In this document: positions 28,399-37,616 of the stretch, piece after piece
How the letters are laid out: each line of letters begins with the position of its first letter
How positions within the stretch are numbered: position 1 is the stretch's first letter
Source: a virus
Direction: 5' to 3' (one strand)
DNA length: 41,456 bases
Virus record (IMG/VR): IMGVR_UViG_3300030108_002937
Span: 1-41,456 of that record
Program-made: the position numbers and the translations under genes
The notes under the pieces: generated by a model
The model's database searches: none
Seen by the model: the letters and a program-made list of their open reading frames with translations, nothing else
Told to the model about the DNA's origin: nothing

Positions 28399-30777
28399 AT
28401 GTATAGCAGCAATAACTCACACAAGAAGGGTTTTCCTGATCCTCTGGCCGATTATTCTGTAAAGCAGGATAAGTCTTATGGGCTTCAGTATGCAAAGGCT
28501 ATGTATTCTCAGTGGGGTCAATCCACTGACACTCATTCTCTGTACGGAAGAAGAAATAAGATATTCAGCAGAAGCAGAGATTACGCAAACGGCACTCAAG
28601 ATACCACCATATACAAGCAGTTGCTGAACTCTCTGTCACCAGAGAAGGGCGACGGAAGCTTGTTGAATCTCGACTACACGCCAGTACCCATACTGCCTAA
28701 GTTTGTAAAGATAGTGCTCAACAAGATACTGTCTAGAGATCCGTATCCAAACCTTGAGTCTACAGACCCTATCTCTTCTTCAGAGAAGAACAAGAGAAAG
28801 GATCGCATCAAGATGCAGGTCCAGGCGCGTAAGGAGCTTCAGTCTCTGAAGGAGCAGGCGGGTGTAGTCCTGGACATGGACCCAGAGTCTATACCAGAGA
28901 CCATGGAGGAGGCCGAGATGTTCATGGATACGAACATCAAAACTGACGCCGAGGTTGCTGCGCAGCTCGCTACGAGCCTCACACTGAACTGGGCGAACTT
29001 CAACGATACTACATTTAGAAGAGCCGTGATGGACATCGTGTCCCTGGGCATGGCCGTAGTAAAGAGAAACAACGACCCTAACAAGGGCATTGACATCGAA
29101 TATGTCGACCCCGCTACGTTCTTGCACAGCTACACCGAAGACCCCAACTTCGGGGATCTTGTATACGCTGGACATATCAAGCGCATCCCCATACAGGAGC
29201 TCAAGAGAATCGCAGGAGATCAGCTCACGGAGGAGGACTACAAGGAGATAGCCAACAAGGTTAAGGATAAGTATTCCAACGATGCGTCTCGATACAACTC
29301 GTCACACTATGACGACAGATACATGCGCACCATCTACGGGTACGACGAATACATGGTGGAGCTGATGGACTTTGAGTTTATCTCTGTAGATGCCATGCAC
29401 TTCGAAGAGAAGGAGAGCAGGTTCGGAAACACTGGCTTCTACTTCAAAGGGATGGACTACAAGCCGAAGGCAAAGGGTGTCTTTGGTAGAAAGCCACACA
29501 GGATGGATATCGCATGTGTCTACGGCGGCACCTTCATCATCGGGACGGATAAGATATTCGACTACGGCAAGAAGAAGAACGTCCCCAAGAACATTCACGA
29601 CCTGTCCAGGGCGGAGCTTTCATACTCCGTCACTGCTACAAACTTTAGGCGCATGGTCCCGAAGTCTCTCGTAGAGAGCTGCACGGGGTTTGCCGACATG
29701 TTGCAGCTGACACACCTTAAGATACAGCAGGCGGTAGCCAAGGCCAAGCCTGACGGGCTGGTCATAGATATCGAGGGGTTGGAAAACGTACAGCTCGGCA
29801 AGGGTGGGGAGCTTCAGCCCTTGGAGATCCATGACATCTACGAGCAGACGGGTGTGTTCTACTACAGGAGCAAGAACCCCGAGGGTGGGTTCCAAAACCC
29901 TCCCGTCAGAGAGATCGGAAATACCATACGAAACATCCAGGAGCTCGTAGCCCTGTACAATCACTACCTACAACTCATCAGAGATACATCGGGTATTAAC
30001 GAGTCCATGGACGGGACGACACCTAAGGGCGACATGCTCGTGGGGGTTCAGCAGAATGCAATCCTTCAGGGCAACAATGCAATCTACGACATCACAAACG
30101 CCTCTATGCTTCTATACAAGAAGGTATGTAGCGATGTTGTCAAGTGCTTGCAGATCGTCCCACAGGAGTCTGTGCTGTACAAGATCTACGAGAATGCTAT
30201 CGGAGAGACGAATATGGGGGTGATGAACTCCTTTAAAAACCTCTCCATGTACAACTTCGGGGTGCAGGTGGTGAAGGAGATGGAGGACAAGGACAAAGAG
30301 TTCCTGGAGCAGAACATACAGATGTCTATCCAGCAGGGCTCTATAGACCTAGAGGATGCCATGGCTGTGCGCTCCCTCAAAGACGTCAACCAGGCGGAGA
30401 GACTCCTTGTCATACGACGCAAGAAGCGCATGAAGCAGCAGCAAGAGGCGGCGGCTCAGAACTCACAGGCTCAGGCTATGCAGGCCCAGCAGGCTGCGCA
30501 GATAGCCTCGCAGGCTAAGCAGCAGGAGATGCAGATGGAGGCTGAGTTCAAGAAGCAGGAGTTGCAGCTCAAGGCTCAGCTCGACATGCAGGTGTTGCAG
30601 ATGGAGCACCAGTTCAAGAAAGAGATTGAAACCATCAAGGCTCAGGCCACGCTCGGATTCCGTGAGGACGATCAGAACTTCAAAGAGAAGCTCGAAGTCA
30701 TGAAGGAGGACGGGAAGAACAAAAGGCTCTCTGAGCAACAAGAAACACAGCAACAAGAACAACAAACCGAAGAGTAA
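28399..30777 (+). CDS. Portal protein
   Basis: 792 residues from ATG 28399 (a GTG two codons earlier is within the promoter box). Placed directly after terminase, long, mixed alpha/beta, with FVKIVLNKILSRDPYPNLES early and a C-terminal Gln/Lys/Met-rich coiled coil (about 680-792, with QAQAMQAQQAAQIASQAKQQ). Size, position and tail match large portals of crAss-like and related podo-type phages. The dodecameric ring it would form is the DNA channel. The stop overlaps the next start (TAATG). Confidence 0.85.
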   Translation: MYSSNNSHKKGFPDPLADYSVKQDKSYGLQYAKAMYSQWGQSTDTHSLYGRRNKIFSRSRDYANGTQDTTIYKQLLNSLSPEKGDGSLLNLDYTPVPILPKFVKIVLNKILSRDPYPNLESTDPISSSEKNKRKDRIKMQVQARKELQSLKEQAGVVLDMDPESIPETMEEAEMFMDTNIKTDAEVAAQLATSLTLNWANFNDTTFRRAVMDIVSLGMAVVKRNNDPNKGIDIEYVDPATFLHSYTEDPNFGDLVYAGHIKRIPIQELKRIAGDQLTEEDYKEIANKVKDKYSNDASRYNSSHYDDRYMRTIYGYDEYMVELMDFEFISVDAMHFEEKESRFGNTGFYFKGMDYKPKAKGVFGRKPHRMDIACVYGGTFIIGTDKIFDYGKKKNVPKNIHDLSRAELSYSVTATNFRRMVPKSLVESCTGFADMLQLTHLKIQQAVAKAKPDGLVIDIEGLENVQLGKGGELQPLEIHDIYEQTGVFYYRSKNPEGGFQNPPVREIGNTIRNIQELVALYNHYLQLIRDTSGINESMDGTTPKGDMLVGVQQNAILQGNNAIYDITNASMLLYKKVCSDVVKCLQIVPQESVLYKIYENAIGETNMGVMNSFKNLSMYNFGVQVVKEMEDKDKEFLEQNIQMSIQQGSIDLEDAMAVRSLKDVNQAERLLVIRRKKRMKQQQEAAAQNSQAQAMQAQQAAQIASQAKQQEMQMEAEFKKQELQLKAQLDMQVLQMEHQFKKEIETIKAQATLGFREDDQNFKEKLEVMKEDGKNKRLSEQQETQQQEQQTEE

Positions 30778-31181
30778 TGGCAACTAAAAAGGCAGTAACA
30801 GATGTAGCTCAGAAGCTAAACATCACGGCTCGCAAGGGTGATACGTTTAGACTTTCCGTTACTTTTAAAGACACTTTTGGCAACGGCATATCGGTTGGTG
30901 CCTACACCTACAGGATGCAGGTAAGAAACTCTCCTGAAGACGATTCTGCTGGTGGGGCGATTATTGATATTAGCACTACTCAGGATACTCCAATAGTTGA
31001 AGGGTTTGACACCAGCGGGTCTCCGACGCTCGTTATAAATATATCCGCAGCCACTATGGCGGGAATAGATGGGGGCAGGTATGTTTACGACCTAGAGGCT
31101 TCGAGCACTACTGGAGAATTAGTTCAAACTTGGTTGAAGGGAAACTTTGTTGTCAACGAAGACGTTACCGTAAACTCATAA
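30777..31181 (+). CDS. Small Ig-like virion protein
   Basis: 134 residues: GDTFRLSVTFKDTFGNGISV, YTYRMQVRNSPED and GGRYVYDLEASSTTGE follow a beta-sandwich pattern (Y-x-x-x-x-x-R then YVYDLE) frequent in phage upper-baseplate and fibre-attachment proteins. Coupled to the portal gene and just ahead of the DUF285 protein, so it may anchor it. Confidence 0.6.
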   Translation: MATKKAVTDVAQKLNITARKGDTFRLSVTFKDTFGNGISVGAYTYRMQVRNSPEDDSAGGAIIDISTTQDTPIVEGFDTSGSPTLVINISAATMAGIDGGRYVYDLEASSTTGELVQTWLKGNFVVNEDVTVNS

Positions 31182-31190
31182 TCTCAAGAT

Positions 31191-34100
31191 ATGCCCTTAC
31201 AGTATGCTGCGAATGCTACCGTAGACATATCTGTCCAGGCGGTAGAGATATCCTTAAATATGTCCCCATCTTCGGCGGACACCACGGTACACATAGTGTC
31301 CGAGGAGGAGACTGTAATTCTGCCCGTATACGGAAGCGATAGCGCTCCGATAACTACAGGAAACCTGAGTGTAATTACCACTCTAGAATTTGAGGATACA
31401 GATCATGTTATCCAGCCTCCTGTAGATGGGTACAAGACCGTAAAGATAGACCCGTTGCCTTCAACAGAGGAGGAGAGCTTTACCTTGGATCTACTGCCTG
31501 TACAGCTCGTCCCGTTTATCTTCGAGGTGCAGACGGATAACTTAGTGTATCACGATTACGATTACTATATTTTTACCAACAATCAGTACGAGCAGCGCAC
31601 GACAGATCCTAATCACGCTACTCTTTCTCTCCAAGTTGTTGATGAAAGCAATGGATTACGGCTTACTGAGATTACGTGGCTACCCTCTGCCACTCCTTCT
31701 CCAGGAGCTGCCGTTATAAGCAGCCCCGCAGACAGCTACACCTTACCTACTGTAGATGGCGGCGTATATAACTGCACCGTAGAGTGGGGAGACGGGACTA
31801 CATCTACCATAACGTCTTGGAATCAGTCCGAGGTGACGCACCAGTACCCTTCCGCTGGCAAGTATAGAATAAAAATATCTGGTCAGTTCGAGGGTATAAA
31901 TTTTCACCGTCACGAAGAGCTCAATCATCACGATCACCTAAAGCTTCTAGATGTAATATCGTGGGGCGATGACAGCAAGATGGATATAGCTGGATATGTA
32001 AGCCCGTTTAATCCTCACGGTGTGATAAGCGATGGGTCGGGTGGTTTTATGACTCAATACGTTGGTATGTTCTGTGGTTGTAAAAACTGGAACGATATAT
32101 CTGGGGGAGCCCCAAACTGGGGTACGTGCGGGACAGCAAAGACGCGGCATCCCGACGGAGACGGGAGAAAATTTGGAGGATCTCCACTTATCACCATCTT
32201 TTACGGAAATTCTTCACTGCAGGCTGATATATCTGTATGGACTACCGAAGACAGGCCGTTTACTGGCAACGCCTACAGGCATTTTGAAACGCGGCCTAGA
32301 GCTTCAGATATAGATACATTTAAGGCTAACTTTCACTGGCTGGTCGGTAACAGCAATCATTGGAAGATGTTTACAAATCGAAGTGTTGTTTCTGCCGAAG
32401 GCAACAGCCTTTTGCGTTCTAACCGCAACTCTAGATTTGAGGTCTCTAACTGGAAGCTTGACCCTGCGGTCCAAAACATTGGCTGGCAAACTACATTTAA
32501 CGGCAACCTTAATATGGACCCCGACGTAAGCAACCTAGTAGGGCCTAAGGTCAACACTGTCGCATATATTTTTAACGGTGCTGATTCGTTTACTGGTCGT
32601 GGCTTAGAAAACTGGGATATATCTGGAATAGATACAAATAATGGCAACTCAGCAGGATTCACCCAGGCTTTTGCGGGCACTGCGATAAATAAAATCCTAC
32701 CCTGGAACTTTGCCTTCGGCGCCAGACTCAACAATATGCTTTTCAACTGTGAGCTATATGACTCTCCGTGTAACGGATGGGATACATCTGGGGTGTACCA
32801 AGCTAGTGGCCTTTTCAATGAAGCATCCAGCTTCAACAACGGGGGAGTCAGTTGGACCGACGCAGACTGGACCAACTGTCAGACATTTGGGTCGATGTTT
32901 AAAAAAACCTTATTTAATCAAGACGTAAGCAGGTGGAAGCTCTCTACGACTAGAGATTTTTCAATGAAAAGCATGTTTATGCAAACTCCTTTCAATCGAC
33001 CCGTGAATACTACCGTAGTCGATGGGGTAAAGTATTGGGATATGTCTCGATGCACGAATACGTCATCAATGTTCTACGGTTGTGGCTCCTTTAATCAGCC
33101 GCTGGACGCATGGGACATGTCTAATGTGACTGACATAAGCACCATGTTCTACCACGCCAGCCAATTTAATCAACCCCTCAATACCTGGAATACGAGTAAC
33201 GTAACTAATATGTCCAGCTTGTTTTACGACGGCAACGACACACACAATTTTAATCAACCTCTAAGCAACTGGGATACCTCAAAAGTCACTCAGATGCAAC
33301 AGCTATTTAGAGCCTGTAGGTCCTTCAATCATCCTCTTGTCACCGACGGAAATAAGTGGGATGTAAGCAAGGTTACTAATATGTCTGGCATGTTTTATCA
33401 TTGCAACGCTTTTAACCAGCCACTTAATTCCTGGGATGTAAGTAGTGTTGTTAATTTTAGCAATACCTTTAATCGTGCCACTGCCTTTAATCAACCCCTT
33501 TCGAACTGGGATACTTCTAGTGCAACAAATATGAGCGGCATGTTTACGTATGCTCCTAGTTTTAACCAAGACCTTTCTACAAATGGAAGCAAGTGGGATG
33601 TTTCGAATGTAACGAACATGGATTATATGTTCATCGGCGCGACGGCATTTGAAGGTCAGGGACTAAGCACCTGGGATGTTTCTAGTGTTGAAAGCATGAG
33701 CCACATGCTTTACAACTGTGACAGTCTTCCATCCACTCTAGACCTCAGTAGCTGGGATGTCTCTAATGTGAAAAAGATGGATCACATGTTTTACGATATT
33801 GATGGCTTAAACCACAACATCGCTGGATGGGTCACATCCTCCCTTACTACCACTAGGCAGATGTTTTATAGTAACAACGCTTTTAACAGGGATCTATCTA
33901 ACTGGGACATGAGTAACGTCACTGATGCCAGAACCATGTTCCAGAACTGTAATTTATTCAATCAAGATCTCTCAGGCTGGAATCTTAGTGGAATTGTCCA
34001 GATTACCGACGGAGACGGCGTTACAGGTACGGTATCTACAGGTAACTCCACGAATAACAACGGAGACTATTCATCAGGCATTATGAAAATCTTTCAAAAT

Positions 34101-34301
34101 ACAGGCATGTCAAAGACTAATCTTGATGCCACCATCAGCGACTGGTGCGACAACTCAGGTATAGTCAGTGGGGCTCAGCTTGGAACGATACCTCTTGACA
34201 ACAGCGGAGCCTCTGAAAGGCTGGACGATACTACTATATCGAAGATGCGGGATAAGAACATGACCGCCCAATATACTGACGGAACTGAGGTTACCTCTTA
34301 A
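31191..34301 (+). CDS. Giant DUF285/BspA-type repeat protein, probable receptor-binding or adhesion protein
   Basis: 1036 residues. N-terminal about 170 residues are beta-rich. A PKD/BspA-type segment follows (VEWGDGTTSTITSWNQSEVT then HQYPSAGKYRIKISGQFEG, about 205-245). From about 430 to 960 there are some 15 DUF285 units with W-D-x-S-x-V-x-x-M-x-x-M-F and F-N-Q-P-L cores. Such repeats form solenoids in surface proteins of Mycoplasma, marine bacteria and eukaryotic commensals. Gene position between portal and capsid genes suggests a virion appendage. Third-base differences between units show old divergence, not recent duplication. Confidence 0.85.
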   Translation: MPLQYAANATVDISVQAVEISLNMSPSSADTTVHIVSEEETVILPVYGSDSAPITTGNLSVITTLEFEDTDHVIQPPVDGYKTVKIDPLPSTEEESFTLDLLPVQLVPFIFEVQTDNLVYHDYDYYIFTNNQYEQRTTDPNHATLSLQVVDESNGLRLTEITWLPSATPSPGAAVISSPADSYTLPTVDGGVYNCTVEWGDGTTSTITSWNQSEVTHQYPSAGKYRIKISGQFEGINFHRHEELNHHDHLKLLDVISWGDDSKMDIAGYVSPFNPHGVISDGSGGFMTQYVGMFCGCKNWNDISGGAPNWGTCGTAKTRHPDGDGRKFGGSPLITIFYGNSSLQADISVWTTEDRPFTGNAYRHFETRPRASDIDTFKANFHWLVGNSNHWKMFTNRSVVSAEGNSLLRSNRNSRFEVSNWKLDPAVQNIGWQTTFNGNLNMDPDVSNLVGPKVNTVAYIFNGADSFTGRGLENWDISGIDTNNGNSAGFTQAFAGTAINKILPWNFAFGARLNNMLFNCELYDSPCNGWDTSGVYQASGLFNEASSFNNGGVSWTDADWTNCQTFGSMFKKTLFNQDVSRWKLSTTRDFSMKSMFMQTPFNRPVNTTVVDGVKYWDMSRCTNTSSMFYGCGSFNQPLDAWDMSNVTDISTMFYHASQFNQPLNTWNTSNVTNMSSLFYDGNDTHNFNQPLSNWDTSKVTQMQQLFRACRSFNHPLVTDGNKWDVSKVTNMSGMFYHCNAFNQPLNSWDVSSVVNFSNTFNRATAFNQPLSNWDTSSATNMSGMFTYAPSFNQDLSTNGSKWDVSNVTNMDYMFIGATAFEGQGLSTWDVSSVESMSHMLYNCDSLPSTLDLSSWDVSNVKKMDHMFYDIDGLNHNIAGWVTSSLTTTRQMFYSNNAFNRDLSNWDMSNVTDARTMFQNCNLFNQDLSGWNLSGIVQITDGDGVTGTVSTGNSTNNNGDYSSGIMKIFQNTGMSKTNLDATISDWCDNSGIVSGAQLGTIPLDNSGASERLDDTTISKMRDKNMTAQYTDGTEVTS

Positions 34302-34305
34302 TGTT

Positions 34306-34313
34306 TATATTTG
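34306..34313 (+). promoter_or_regulatory. TATATTTG promoter element
   Basis: Four bases before the ATG at 34318; TAnnTTTG match heading the microprotein cluster. Confidence 0.5.
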
Positions 34314-34317
34314 CATT

Positions 34318-34611
34318 ATGCCCAAGGTAACCAAGAGAAAAGCCAAGATGCCCAAGATGAAGATGGGTGTCCATAAGAGCAGGTCTGGTGGACTTACTAA
34401 AAAGGGTGTAGCTGCATATCGTAGAGCCAATCCAGGCAGTAAGCTGAAGATGGCTGTTACCACGCCTCCCTCTAAACTCAAGAAGGGGAGCAAGGCGGCA
34501 AAGCGCAGGAAGTCTTTCTGTGCCAGAATGAAGGGGGTCAAGGGCCCTATGAGAAAACCAAACGGCAAGCCTACACGCAAGGCTCTCGCCCTCAGAAAGT
34601 GGAACTGCTAA
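34318..34611 (+). CDS. Lys/Arg-rich conserved phage protein (DUF6321-like)
   Basis: 97 residues, highly basic: SGGLTKKGVAAYRRANPGSK then LKMAVTTPPSKLKKGSKAAK, RRKSFCARMKGVKGPM and PTRKALALRKWNC. This series (GGLT-x-KG, YR-x-x-NPGSKL-x-x-AVT, SFC-R-M-x-G, ALRKWNC) is a recurrent family in marine phages. Two cysteines and a basic surface suggest nucleic-acid or capsid-interior binding. TAATG overlap with the next gene. Confidence 0.75.
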   Translation: MPKVTKRKAKMPKMKMGVHKSRSGGLTKKGVAAYRRANPGSKLKMAVTTPPSKLKKGSKAAKRRKSFCARMKGVKGPMRKPNGKPTRKALALRKWNC

Positions 34612-34802
34612 TGAACGTTGTAAAATACAAGAAGGGCGGTAAGCTCAAGATATCACAGAAGACCGTGTCCGTGGACCCCCCTAAGGGATTTCACTGGATG
34701 CTGGAGCAGGGTAGATACTATTTGATGAAGGGTGACTACAAGCCTCACGCAGGCGCTGTGCCGAAGGCAAAATTTAAAACTGCAGGTCATGCCAAAGTCT
34801 AG
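34611..34802 (+). CDS. Small conserved microprotein of the capsid cluster
   Basis: 63 residues from ATG 34611, which overlaps the previous stop; a GTG at 34599 is inside the previous gene. VKYKKGGKLKISQKTVSVDP then PKGFHWMLEQGRYYLMKGDY. Basic with a compact aromatic core. Part of a four-gene overlapping set (34318-35267). Confidence 0.7.
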   Translation: MNVVKYKKGGKLKISQKTVSVDPPKGFHWMLEQGRYYLMKGDYKPHAGAVPKAKFKTAGHAKV

Positions 34803-35061
34803 AGCACAACAGGCAGCCATAGCCATCTCCATGAAGAAGGCTGGCAAGAAGCCGAAGTCCATGAACAAGGGCGGTAAGAGCTTCAACCCCAAGTATACCT
34901 CTGGTAGTTCTAACGTGGGTGAGAGAAAAAGGTTGATGACCGAGATCTCAAACATCTACAAGAAGCACAGAGGCACCAAAGCCAAGAGAAAGAAAAAAGG
35001 ATTCCCACCAGCCGTAGCTGCAAGATTGAAGAAGCTTATGGCAAGAAGAGATAAGATATGA
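34789..35061 (+). CDS. Basic microprotein of the capsid cluster
   Basis: 90 residues from ATG 34789, overlapping the previous gene by 14 bases. MPKSRAQQAAIAISMKKAGK, then KGGKSFNPKYTSG and a basic KAKRKKKGFPPAVAARLKKL. DNA-binding-like composition. Unknown role. Confidence 0.7.
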   Translation: MPKSRAQQAAIAISMKKAGKKPKSMNKGGKSFNPKYTSGSSNVGERKRLMTEISNIYKKHRGTKAKRKKKGFPPAVAARLKKLMARRDKI

Positions 35062-35267
35062 AGATTATGAAGAAAGGCGGCATGGCTGGACTGTCTGCCG
35101 CACAGAAAGAAGTGTACCGCAGAGGACTGGCCGCGTACATGAGCTCGGGCAACAGACCCAAGGTGTCTCAGCACGCCTGGGCTATGGCCCGTGTGAAGTC
35201 TGCATTTGGTAAGCGAGAGGCAGCTAAAATCAGAGCTGGCAAGGGCAAGAAAAAGAAAAAGAAATAA
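35058..35267 (+). CDS. Basic microprotein of the capsid cluster
   Basis: 69 residues, ATGA overlap with the previous gene. MKKGGMAGLSAAQKEVYRRG and SQHAWAMARVKSAFGKREAA, ending in GKGKKKKKK. It resembles a small helical DNA-binding domain with a lysine tail. Unknown role. Confidence 0.7.
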   Translation: MKIMKKGGMAGLSAAQKEVYRRGLAAYMSSGNRPKVSQHAWAMARVKSAFGKREAAKIRAGKGKKKKKK

Positions 35268-35271
35268 CGCT

Positions 35272-35279
35272 TATATTTG
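35272..35279 (+). promoter_or_regulatory. TATATTTG promoter element
   Basis: Sixteen bases before the ATG at 35296; TAnnTTTG match heading the decoration-protein, scaffold and capsid genes. Confidence 0.5.
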
Positions 35280-35295
35280 TGCAAACTAAACAACT

Positions 35296-35691
35296 ATGGC
35301 TACTACAACCGCAACATTAACGCTTTCAAGCGCCGACCTCTCTGGTGACGCTCTGGCACTCAGCAACACAGCTACCCTTACAAAGGCTGGCACGTTGACT
35401 GGACTGGATCAGACCACAGGTGTCGCTAGAAAGACATACACCACCACGAGCATTCAAACCTTGGTCGATAAGGCAGACTTTGCTGACGACAAGGCTCACA
35501 AGGTGTACATCAAGAATACAAGTAACGTCGCTACAGAAAACCTCATCGTGACCATCGAGTCTCAGCTTTTGGGTAGACTGTACGCTGGCGACTTCATGTT
35601 CATCCCATTCAACGGAGACCAAGACATTAAGATTACCCCAAGTGTTGCTACAGCGATGACTGTAGAGTTCTTGGTCATCTACGAATCATAA
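35296..35691 (+). CDS. Small beta-rich virion protein, paralogue 1
   Basis: 131 residues: ATLTLSSADLSGDALALSNT at the N-terminus, HKVYIKNTSNVATENLIVTI, then LYAGDFMFIPFNGDQDIKIT. Same plan as the next gene (start ATL(T/S)LSSAD, Y-I-(K/R)-N, G-(D/E)-F-x-FIP). Probably capsid decoration or head-tail joining. Stop and next start overlap (TAATG). Confidence 0.65.
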   Translation: MATTTATLTLSSADLSGDALALSNTATLTKAGTLTGLDQTTGVARKTYTTTSIQTLVDKADFADDKAHKVYIKNTSNVATENLIVTIESQLLGRLYAGDFMFIPFNGDQDIKITPSVATAMTVEFLVIYES

Positions 35692-36098
35692 TGGCTTCGG
35701 TACGGGCAACACTTTCACTGTCAAGCGCTGACGTCCTTACGTCTCCGCTAAATGTCGCCGTCAATACATCTCTTAGCGTAGACTCTGGATCTTTGATCCG
35801 AGCCAAGGTTAAGGGTACGGCTGCCGACACCAACGACCTTGCCATATATGTGGCGAACCAGTGCACAGAAAGGGCATACCTGTACATCAGGAATCTTGCT
35901 ACGACTCTTGAGGAATACATTTACGTACACAACGACACCGACACGGGTTTGGTAGCCAAGATAGGCGGTGGTGAGTTTGCGTTTATTCCGATCAATCCTG
36001 ACAAGAAGCACGAGGTGTACGCCACCACGGTAGACACACAAATCGAATACGGTGTGTTCGGTAACGATGATTCAAGCAACCCATACGGAGGCACCTAA
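35691..36098 (+). CDS. Small beta-rich virion protein, paralogue 2
   Basis: 135 residues. RATLSLSSADVLTSPLNVAV, AYLYIRNLATTLEEYIYVHN and GGGEFAFIPINPDKKHEVYA mirror paralogue 1 in order. Tandem duplication followed by divergence. Probable decoration protein. Confidence 0.65.
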   Translation: MASVRATLSLSSADVLTSPLNVAVNTSLSVDSGSLIRAKVKGTAADTNDLAIYVANQCTERAYLYIRNLATTLEEYIYVHNDTDTGLVAKIGGGEFAFIPINPDKKHEVYATTVDTQIEYGVFGNDDSSNPYGGT

Positions 36099-36108
36099 TA
36101 CATAAGAC

Positions 36109-36465
36109 ATGGCAACATTAGCAAATCAAGGAGTAGCCAGCCAGATGGCGTTTGGACAGCACGGTAGTGCGTTTGTGGACGACGGTGGCGCATACGAGCC
36201 GCCTGCGGGAAAAGTTGTAGTGGCTATAACAATGCTAGAGAATACGACATTTACTGTCCTAACCCCTGAGTCCACGGGAGACTGTTTTGGTGTTGCTGCT
36301 AGTAGCGGCCAGGGCACGAACAACGAGCTCGTCGCCTCAGACAATATATTCCCGAAAGGAATGACTATATACGGGAGATGGACTGCAGTAACCGCCGCTT
36401 CTGATACAGACGGGGGCATCATACTGTACCTCGGCCCAGCGAAGAGCCCCGTCTCTACATCTTAA
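36109..36465 (+). CDS. Small virion protein ahead of the scaffold gene
   Basis: 118 residues. QMAFGQHGSAFVDDGGAYEP, PPAGKVVVAITMLENTTFTV and MTIYGRWTAVTAASDTDGGI. The pattern (GQHG, PP-G-x-x-V-x-A-I, TTF, YG-R) is that of small beta-barrel-like head proteins in marine phages. Exact role unknown. Confidence 0.6.
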   Translation: MATLANQGVASQMAFGQHGSAFVDDGGAYEPPAGKVVVAITMLENTTFTVLTPESTGDCFGVAASSGQGTNNELVASDNIFPKGMTIYGRWTAVTAASDTDGGIILYLGPAKSPVSTS

Positions 36466-36487
36466 TTGAAACTAATTTATAAATACA

Positions 36488-37603
36488 ATGGAAGAACAAA
36501 CTAACTCCATTGGCGGCATGGAAGTCTTCAGCTCTCCTGAAGAAATGGTCGCCTCAGAACAGAATGCACAACCACAGGAAGAGGCTCCCCAACAGGAGTC
36601 TCAACCTGTTCAGGAGCCCACCCAGGAGCCTGCTCAGGAATCTACACCTTATGTAGACCCAGAGGCGGCACCTACAACAGAACCTGAAGCTCAGCCACAA
36701 CAGGCCGAGCAACAAAATACAGAACCCGAGTACTCGGACGAGGATATCGAGCAGGTGTTTCTCTCGTATGCTAGCGAAAGGCTAGGTAGAGATGTTACAT
36801 CTTTCGACGACCTCCAGAGTGCTCAGCAGGAGCAAGCTGCTCTTGACGAACGAGTCGCAAAGATTGCAGAGTTTGTCGAAACGACAGGCCGTAGTCCAGA
36901 AGATTGGTTTAGGTATCAGTCCTTGAATCCGTCCGAAATGGACGACCTCACCGCCGTGCGCGTGAGCTTGGCATCAGATTACCCAAATCTCTCAAGCGAC
37001 GAAATCAACCTTCTCGTCAGAAACAGCTACAAGTTGGACCCTGAGAAGCATGACGCCGAACAGGTACAGCTCTCGCAACTGCAACTTAAAGTAGACGCAG
37101 AGAAGGCAAGGAACGGTATCGCGGAACTCCGCAACAGATACATGGCCCCTGCCACCGAGCGTCAAGGCGATGACGAACCTGTCATTGACGAGCAGTGGAT
37201 CTCTACAATGTCCGAGCAGGTGGACAACATTACTGGGTTAGAATTTGACCTCGGTAATGACAAGACCTTCACCTTCGGATTTACTGACGATCACCTGTCT
37301 CGCATCAAGGACAGCAACGCACGTCTGGAGGAATTTTTCGACCCCTTTATCCGTGAGGACGGAGAGTGGGACTTTGACGCATTGTCGTCGCACATCGCAG
37401 TGTCGCAGAACATCGACCAGATTGTAAGCGCAGCTTACAGGCAGGGTATCGGTGACGGACAACGCGGTATCGTGGACAAGGCTGCCAATGTCTCTACTGC
37501 CTCCCCCGATCAAGGCGGTACGATGAATGAATCCAATCCTCTCTCCGATCAGGTGAGAAACATCATGAGGGGTACTTCCTCAGGATTAACATTCAAAATC
37601 TAA
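36488..37603 (+). CDS. Scaffold-like protein
   Basis: 371 residues, directly before the major capsid gene. Residues about 25-85 are extremely Gln/Glu/Pro-rich (EEAPQQESQPVQEPTQEPAQ), followed by acidic helices (YSDEDIEQVFLSYASERLGR) and a basic-hydrophobic C-terminal helix (SDQVRNIMRGTSSGLTFKI) that could bind the capsid protein. Acidic, helical, low-complexity and positioned upstream of the capsid gene is the standard picture of a scaffolding protein. Confidence 0.8.
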   Translation: MEEQTNSIGGMEVFSSPEEMVASEQNAQPQEEAPQQESQPVQEPTQEPAQESTPYVDPEAAPTTEPEAQPQQAEQQNTEPEYSDEDIEQVFLSYASERLGRDVTSFDDLQSAQQEQAALDERVAKIAEFVETTGRSPEDWFRYQSLNPSEMDDLTAVRVSLASDYPNLSSDEINLLVRNSYKLDPEKHDAEQVQLSQLQLKVDAEKARNGIAELRNRYMAPATERQGDDEPVIDEQWISTMSEQVDNITGLEFDLGNDKTFTFGFTDDHLSRIKDSNARLEEFFDPFIREDGEWDFDALSSHIAVSQNIDQIVSAAYRQGIGDGQRGIVDKAANVSTASPDQGGTMNESNPLSDQVRNIMRGTSSGLTFKI

Positions 37604-37616
37604 AAACTAAGAAATT

